DNA of 29,036 nt from Dehalococcoidia bacterium (GTDB taxonomy: Bacteria; Chloroflexota; Dehalococcoidia; Lucifugimonadales; UBA3495): assembly GCA_003523055.1 (NCBI GenBank), contig DPHC01000017.1, positions 123,652 to 152,687 on the forward strand, in the 5' to 3' direction. Within the stretch, counting starts at the first letter, position 1; each line of letters begins with the position of its first letter. Shown here piece after piece: positions 25,203 through 29,036 of the stretch. The notes beneath the pieces were generated by a model. The model searched no databases, had not been told where the DNA came from, and saw nothing but the letters and a program-made list of their open reading frames with translations. A program made the translations under genes and the position numbers.

Positions 25203-26225
25203 TTACCTTAGTGAATTTGTTATTTCTTTAAATTTAAGAAATTTATCTTTAGCTCCACCAGAATCTATCGTGTATTCAGCAATTTCAATACCTTCGCTAA
25301 CACTACTTACTAAATCACACATAAGAGCAATGAGCCCACAATTTGCTACCAGAACATCTCTATGAGGCATTTGTTCCCCTGACAGAATATTTTGAATCAG
25401 CTCAGCGTTGAATGCTTTATCTCCACCTTTGATTTCGGATAGAGGAATATTAGGCATTTTTAAGTCATCAGGATTGATTTCGCTCTTTGTGATTTTCCCA
25501 TTATTTATGGACCACAATAAATTAGTGCCTGCCAATGAAAATTCATCAACCCCTCCATCATCAGAAGTGCCATGTACTACAATTGCTTTTTGGATACCTG
25601 TCTTTATTAATGATTTGGCCATTTGCTCTCCAATAAGCGGGTCCGCTACTCCGAGTAACTGGTGAGTGGCATGGGCTGGGTTTGTAAGTGGGCCTAGTAT
25701 GTTGAACACGGTTGGGAAGCCTAGTTCTCTCCGGACTGGTCCTGCGTATTTCATTGCTGGGTGGAATATGGGAGCAAACATGAAACCAATGCCAATGTCT
25801 TCAATGCATTTGGAGACTTGATTAGGTTGTAATTCAATATTGATGCCAAGTCCTTCTAAGACATCAGCACTACCGCATGAACCTGAGGCAGCTCGATTTC
25901 CGTGCTTCGCTATCTTTAGCCCCATAGCTGCGCAAATGAAAATTGAGGCCGTGGATATATTGAATGTGTTTTGCCCATCTCCGCCAGTGCCACAAGTGTC
26001 TACCAAAGGGTAATCTAGCTGTATCTGAAGTGATTTATTTCGCATAGCTACTGCTAAACCAGCTATTTCATCTGATGTAGGTCCTTTTATCTTTAATGCG
26101 ACTAAAAAAGCAGATAATTGAGTGTCGGTTACTTTACCTTCCATAATAGCATCCATAACTCTCACACATTCTTCAAGTGTTAAAGATTGTGAACTTACTA
26201 ATTTATTAATTGATTCTGTAATCAT
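25203..26225 (-). CDS. trpD: Anthranilate phosphoribosyltransferase
   Basis: This 340-residue enzyme joins anthranilate to PRPP in the second tryptophan-specific step. Motifs are the PRPP-binding DTCGTGGDGQNTFNIST at 76-92, KHGNRAASGSCGSADVLE at 107-124, the anthranilate-site GPVRRELGFPTVFNILGPLTNP around Arg165, and the metal-binding VDE near 226-228. There is no glutamine amidotransferase fusion. It is the first gene of trpDCFB, and the anthranilate synthase genes trpE and trpG are not in the window. Confidence 0.96.
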   Translation of the reverse strand: MITESINKLVSSQSLTLEECVRVMDAIMEGKVTDTQLSAFLVALKIKGPTSDEIAGLAVAMRNKSLQIQLDYPLVDTCGTGGDGQNTFNISTASIFICAAMGLKIAKHGNRAASGSCGSADVLEGLGINIELQPNQVSKCIEDIGIGFMFAPIFHPAMKYAGPVRRELGFPTVFNILGPLTNPAHATHQLLGVADPLIGEQMAKSLIKTGIQKAIVVHGTSDDGGVDEFSLAGTNLLWSINNGKITKSEINPDDLKMPNIPLSEIKGGDKAFNAELIQNILSGEQMPHRDVLVANCGLIALMCDLVSSVSEGIEIAEYTIDSGGAKDKFLKFKEITNSLR

Positions 26226-26256
26226 AATCTACATCCGTGATATATATATTGCTCAC

Positions 26257-26262
26257 ATTATA
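26257..26262 (-). promoter_or_regulatory. -10 box of the trp operon promoter
   Basis: On the minus strand a perfect TATAAT lies at 26262-26257, followed by GTGAGC. Its -35 region is poor (TTAGAA with an 18-base spacer at best). Transcription would start near 26250, leaving about 25 bases before the trpD start. That is too short for a trp leader peptide with attenuator. Confidence 0.4.
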
Positions 26263-26328
26263 CAAAAACGCCAACAAGAGTTCTAAAAATACTATATTGC
26301 ATTAAGAAATCTGTTATGAACAGCCGAA

Positions 26329-27045
26329 TTAACCCTCTAATTCAAAAACGGATCCTGACGATTTAAGATGCGGATTATCTTTTTTCTTATGGTTTGGGCT
26401 AGGCATAGCTAATAACTCGTCTTTTAATTGTTTTACATCTGAAAAATCGGAGTTGTCGCCGTTCATTATGATTCCTATCACTCCAATTTTTCTCAGCGCT
26501 TCTAATTCTTTTGCAGCGGGGGCACTAGATACTGTTAGAAGGCAATATTTGTCGGTTCCATGAGTTATTAGGCCAATTTTACTTAGCTGATCTAAGTTGA
26601 TCTGGTTAGATATATCATTGAATTCAATGATATATCCATCAACTGGTAGTGTGTTTATTATTGTCAGTTGTTGCCAATCTATATTAATATTTAATTTGAG
26701 AAAAACCCCTAAATTATCTTCTGCTATAGTTGTTGCAGAAGATGTTAAATCGCAGCATATACTGTCACAACCAATTTCTAGTAAGGTTTTTAAGTTTTCG
26801 GTTGGGATAGCTCCATCTAATATCCAAGGATTGGTTAGTTTGTCACTTACAGATTTTGATGGAGGCGCTTTGAAAATGAACCCGTCGCATACCGTTGACA
26901 TTTTTTTAATTTGATCTTGGTTGGGCTTGGCCAAAGATACTACTAATCCCAATCCCGGGTGTTTTTCACCACGCGTAGCACCGAATCCTATTGGAGTTGG
27001 GGCGGCATCGCTTATTTTATCTAAAAAGTCTGTGATTTTACTCAT
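26329..27045 (-). CDS. Hypothetical protein with TIM-barrel-like pattern
   Basis: I do not recognise a named family for this 238-residue protein. It shows alternating short hydrophobic strands and helices, for example GLGLVVSL, GFIFKAP, PWILDG, DSICCDL, VFLKLNI, DGYIIEF, YCLLTVSS and VIGIIMNG. About eight such strands suggest a TIM barrel. It starts with a conserved-looking PIGFGATRGEKHPG segment and ends in a polar tail with KKK. I recall similar hypothetical proteins from Dehalococcoidia-like Chloroflexota. It lacks the TrpA motif ELG-x-PFSDP, so it is not the missing alpha subunit. It lies 34 bases after the MBL gene and is likely co-transcribed with it. Confidence 0.75.
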   Translation of the reverse strand: MSKITDFLDKISDAAPTPIGFGATRGEKHPGLGLVVSLAKPNQDQIKKMSTVCDGFIFKAPPSKSVSDKLTNPWILDGAIPTENLKTLLEIGCDSICCDLTSSATTIAEDNLGVFLKLNINIDWQQLTIINTLPVDGYIIEFNDISNQINLDQLSKIGLITHGTDKYCLLTVSSAPAAKELEALRKIGVIGIIMNGDNSDFSDVKQLKDELLAMPSPNHKKKDNPHLKSSGSVFELEG

Positions 27046-27079
27046 AGTGTATTTGTCTGTTCCTATTATGAAATTTCAG

Positions 27080-27952
27080 TTAATTTACTGGGTTCCAAGT
27101 TCTTCTGCCATCTATTGTTTTCACTTTTCCGAAAACTTGTCCCGGAGGAAAGTGACCTGCGCAGACTATCATGTCTTCTTTTTCAGCTTGTTCTAATAAT
27201 GCGATTCTGTTTTTAGCGCTAGCTTCCTTGTCTATGTCAACTCCGGCGCACCAATTTGGTTCACTCACTTGAGCAATTGAATGGAGGACATCACCGACAA
27301 CAACTCCTTTTTGGCCAGCAGAATCTATGAACACCACTCTGTGTCCTGGAGTATGCCCGGGGGTTGGTTTGGTGATTATTTCTTCATTGATCTGGTAGTC
27401 TCCTTCTACAATTTCTTGTAATCTGAGTCTCCTAAGTGGCATAACTTGCCGTTGTATGTGAGGGAAAGATTCTAATCGTTCAGGGTCTGAAAAATAGTCA
27501 TAATCCTCTTTTGGTACTAAATACCTTGCTCTCCTGAATGAAGGCGCCGGCATTCCACCTTGGTACTTTAAGTTCCAACCGACGTGATCTGCATGAAGAT
27601 GAGTGTGTATCACAAAGTCTACTTGATCTGATGGTGAAACGTTTGTGTTTTGTGTGTTATCCGGTGGAGCTAATACAGGCCGGATTGCTTCATACAAGTT
27701 ACCTGTTATATTTCCTCGGTCAGGGTGAGGTCCAGGGCCCATTCCTGTATCTATCATCATTAATTGATCCATGGATTTTAATACAAATGCGTTATAATAC
27801 AATTGTAGTTGACCATTTTCCAGAGAGCTTTGGTGATCTTTCCATTGGTCGTCAGACACATCAGGAAACATTGCTGATGTAGGGCGCGGAGGTGGAATCA
27901 TATCTAGTACGCAAGTTATTTCTACATTGCCTATTTTGATCGCTTCAGTCAT
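27080..27952 (-). CDS. MBL-fold metallo-hydrolase
   Basis: This 290-residue metallo-beta-lactamase-fold protein has the zinc ligands in order: His118, His120, Asp122 and His123 in THLHADH, a His in TPGHTPGH at 200 or 204, Asp221 in VGDVLH and His267 in CAGHFPPGQ. The MIDTGMGPG segment at 66-74 is also typical. The pattern resembles lactonase-like and organophosphate-hydrolase-like members, but the substrate (a lactone, thioester or other ester) is not told by sequence. GGAG precedes the ATG. No signal peptide is present. It lies 97 bases after apt and 34 bases before the hypothetical gene. Confidence 0.92.
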   Translation of the reverse strand: MTEAIKIGNVEITCVLDMIPPPRPTSAMFPDVSDDQWKDHQSSLENGQLQLYYNAFVLKSMDQLMMIDTGMGPGPHPDRGNITGNLYEAIRPVLAPPDNTQNTNVSPSDQVDFVIHTHLHADHVGWNLKYQGGMPAPSFRRARYLVPKEDYDYFSDPERLESFPHIQRQVMPLRRLRLQEIVEGDYQINEEIITKPTPGHTPGHRVVFIDSAGQKGVVVGDVLHSIAQVSEPNWCAGVDIDKEASAKNRIALLEQAEKEDMIVCAGHFPPGQVFGKVKTIDGRRTWNPVN

Positions 27953-28049
27953 AAAATCTCCTGTCTACTGCTGTAATTATGGTTAATGGTTCTAATCAGG
28001 TTTAAAATATCAGATTTCTTGAACTTTTTCTACTGGTAAGGCTGTAATG

Positions 28050-28568
28050 TTAAAAAGTGATTAAGGAAGTCAAGTTGAAATCACGAAGTAAAGTCCTGCC
28101 TTCGAGTGCTAATAATTCAATTACTGTGCAAGTATGAATGTTTGTCGAACCGCTTTTTCTGATCAATTCGGAAGCGGCTTTTAAGGTGCCCCCAGTTGCT
28201 AACACATCATCTAGGATTAGAACTTTTGATCCAGGCTCTATTGCGTCTTTATGTATTTCGATGACTGATGATCCATATTCCAATTCATATTCTATTTGAA
28301 TTGTTTCTCTAGGTAATTTCCCAGCTTTTCTAATTGGGACAAATGATGTTTGCAATTTTAAGGCTAAAGGGCATGCAAAAATGAACCCGCGGGATTCTAT
28401 CCCAGTGATAATATCGAATTTCTGGTTCCTGTATATATCGGCCAGCTGGTCAATGGATTGTGCGAATGCTTCTACATCTTTAATTAAAGGCGTTATGTCT
28501 TTAAAAAGAATCCCAGGGGTAGGGTAATCTTGTACGTCTGTGACATATTGTTTTAGGTCTAATTTCAT
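28050..28568 (-). CDS. apt: Adenine phosphoribosyltransferase
   Basis: This 172-residue purine-salvage enzyme makes AMP from adenine and PRPP. Family motifs are the start DYPTPGILFKDITPL at 14-28, GIESRGFIFACPLA at 57-69, the FVPIRKAGKLP adenine-site segment, and the PRPP-binding loop VLILDDVLATGGTLKAA at 116-132. Length is normal. GGAG lies 8 bases before the ATG at 28568. It is divergent from the tRNA cluster. Confidence 0.96.
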   Translation of the reverse strand: MKLDLKQYVTDVQDYPTPGILFKDITPLIKDVEAFAQSIDQLADIYRNQKFDIITGIESRGFIFACPLALKLQTSFVPIRKAGKLPRETIQIEYELEYGSSVIEIHKDAIEPGSKVLILDDVLATGGTLKAASELIRKSGSTNIHTCTVIELLALEGRTLLRDFNLTSLITF

Positions 28569-28675
28569 TGAAGGTCTCCGTAGAATTTTAGTGTTAATAT
28601 TGTTCTGTTAGACTTTGAGTTTATTTGATAAATGAATTGTACGTCAATAACTATTGAAATGTCGTATGATTTGGT

Positions 28676-28704
28676 TTGACTTTTAATTTGTTGTTTAATA
28701 TAAT
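28676..28704 (+). promoter_or_regulatory. Strong promoter of the tRNA cluster
   Basis: TTGACT (28676-28681) is followed after exactly 17 bases by a perfect TATAAT (28699-28704). This is the best sigma70-type match in the window. The start would fall near 28711, about 70 bases before the first tRNA. Confidence 0.7.
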
Positions 28705-28730
28705 TTGTGTGACAAGAAAGCCTTTTTTGA

Positions 28731-28758
28731 TAGCCCCGTTAGTCCGGGGCTATTTTAT
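28731..28758 (+). terminator. Terminator-like hairpin in the tRNA leader
   Basis: TAGCCCCG (28731-28738) and CGGGGCTA (28745-28752) form a perfect 8-bp GC-rich stem with a 6-base loop. TTTTAT follows on the plus strand only. The complement lacks a T-run after the stem, so the orientation is plus. It lies about 20 bases after the predicted start and 22 before tRNA-Thr. It could cause early termination, end a small RNA of about 45 bases, or guide processing of the tRNA precursor. Confidence 0.5.
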
Positions 28759-28779
28759 AGTGGTTTTCAAGGTGCGCGG

Positions 28780-28851
28780 GCCCCTGTGGCGCAATGGTAG
28801 CGCAGCCGATTTGTAATTGGCAGGTTTGGGGTTCGAGTCCCCACGGGGGCT
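28780..28851 (+). tRNA. tRNA-Thr(TGT)
   Basis: The full cloverleaf is visible: acceptor GCCCCTG with CGGGGGC, D stem GCGC/GCGC, anticodon stem GCCGA/TTGGC around loop TTTGTAA (anticodon TGT at 28812-28814), and T stem TGGGG/CCCCA with loop TTCGAGT. The discriminator is T. The next bases are CCG, so CCA is not encoded. It reads ACA threonine codons, with wobble. Confidence 0.96.
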
Positions 28852-28881
28852 CCGTAGGTACCAAGAAAGGTTACTCTAAAC

Positions 28882-28969
28882 GGAGCGGTGGGAGAGTGGT
28901 TAAATCCACCAGACTGTAAATCTGGCGTCCGGAAGGACTACGTTGGTTCGAATCCAACCCGCTCCACCA
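28882..28969 (+). tRNA. tRNA-Tyr(GTA)
   Basis: Acceptor GGAGCGG pairs with CCGCTCC. The anticodon stem CCAGA/TCTGG holds loop CTGTAAA with anticodon GTA at 28916-28918. A long variable arm (28926-28941) marks a class II tRNA. The T stem is GTTGG/CCAAC with TTCGAAT. The discriminator A is followed by an encoded CCA at 28967-28969, unlike the preceding tRNA. Confidence 0.96.
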
Positions 28970-28993
28970 TTGCAAAGGGTTTGTAAAAAACAG

Positions 28994-29036
28994 GCCCAGG
29001 TAGCTCAGTGGTAGAGCGCGTTCTTGGTAAGAACGA
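28994..29036 (+). tRNA. tRNA-Thr(GGT), partial at window end
   Basis: The 5' half of a tRNA is visible: acceptor strand GCCCAGG, D stem GCTC/GAGC, and anticodon stem CGTTC/GAACG around loop TTGGTAA with anticodon GGT at 29026-29028, reading ACC and ACT threonine codons. The variable and T arms lie beyond the window, so the 3' acceptor strand cannot be checked. Confidence 0.9.

Noticed and set aside
26226..26260. Trp leader peptide and attenuator before trpD
   Set aside because: Only about 25 bases separate the predicted start from trpD, and no short frame with Trp codons is present.
26315..26340. Inverted repeat GAATTA/TAATTC around the stop codon of the hypothetical gene as a terminator
   Set aside because: The stem is 6 bp and AT-rich, overlaps the stop codon and is not followed by a T-run on the minus strand.
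26329..27045. The TIM-barrel-like hypothetical as a diverged trpA
   Set aside because: It lacks the catalytic Glu/Asp context ELG-x-PFSDP-x-ADGP and the C-terminal GFGI phosphate loop of TrpA.
1..29036. CRISPR arrays, insertion sequences, prophage or integrase genes
   Set aside because: I found no regularly spaced repeats, transposase motifs or phage genes. The tRNA genes at the right end show no adjacent integrase within the window.

Overview
The window is AT-rich bacterial DNA packed with core-metabolism genes. I infer an uncultured marine Chloroflexota of the SAR202/Dehalococcoidia kind. The grounds are the gene mix (MsnO8-type flavin monooxygenase, Rv0121-type PPOX protein, family III CoA transferase, GlcDEF glycolate oxidase, gamma-glutamyltransferase) and a TIM-barrel-like hypothetical protein that resembles ones I recall from that phylum. 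No rRNA or other decisive marker is present, so the assignment is moderate. I see no insertion sequence, prophage, integrase or CRISPR array.

Layout. At the left edge (1-557, minus) lies the N-terminal part of a PstS-like phosphate-binding lipoprotein, cut by the window end. Next come a flavin monooxygenase (plus), a peroxiredoxin/HAD pair (minus) and a cytoplasmic gamma-glutamyltransferase (plus). From 12805 down to 4735 nine minus-strand genes follow with gaps of about 9-57 bases: crotonase, metF, acpS, HEAT-repeat protein, PPOX protein, CoA transferase, TPP enzyme, an unusual lipoprotein carrying a signal-peptidase-like domain, and a cupin. Divergent from them is a plus-strand pair, a dual-specificity-type phosphatase and a JAMM metalloprotease. 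It meets a Na+/Ca2+-type exchanger tail to tail. An isolated leuB lies behind the exchanger.

The block 16320-21538 is a coherent glycolate module. GlcD, GlcE and GlcF (plus) would oxidise glycolate to glyoxylate. An abutting convergent aminotransferase (minus) would convert glyoxylate to glycine. An SDR that lacks the catalytic Tyr and Lys follows. The minus-strand trp operon trpD-trpC-trpF-trpB (26225-22521) has its own -10 box but no trpE, trpG or trpA beside it. Upstream are the TIM-barrel-like hypothetical, an MBL-fold hydrolase and apt. The right end holds a tRNA cluster, Thr(TGT)-Tyr(GTA)-Thr(GGT, cut by the edge), behind a near-consensus promoter and a terminator-like leader hairpin.

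The genome looks streamlined. Four convergent pairs have 38, 4, 1 and 0 bases between stop codons. No gene-free stretch reaches 300 bases. The longest are 558-748 (a minus-strand promoter), 12806-13015 (a likely plus-strand promoter and repeated TACTAAC words) and 28569-28779 (the tRNA promoter and leader hairpin). The most unusual items are the lipoprotein/S26-like protease, the degenerate SDR, the crotonase with a substituted catalytic Glu, and the tRNA leader hairpin.
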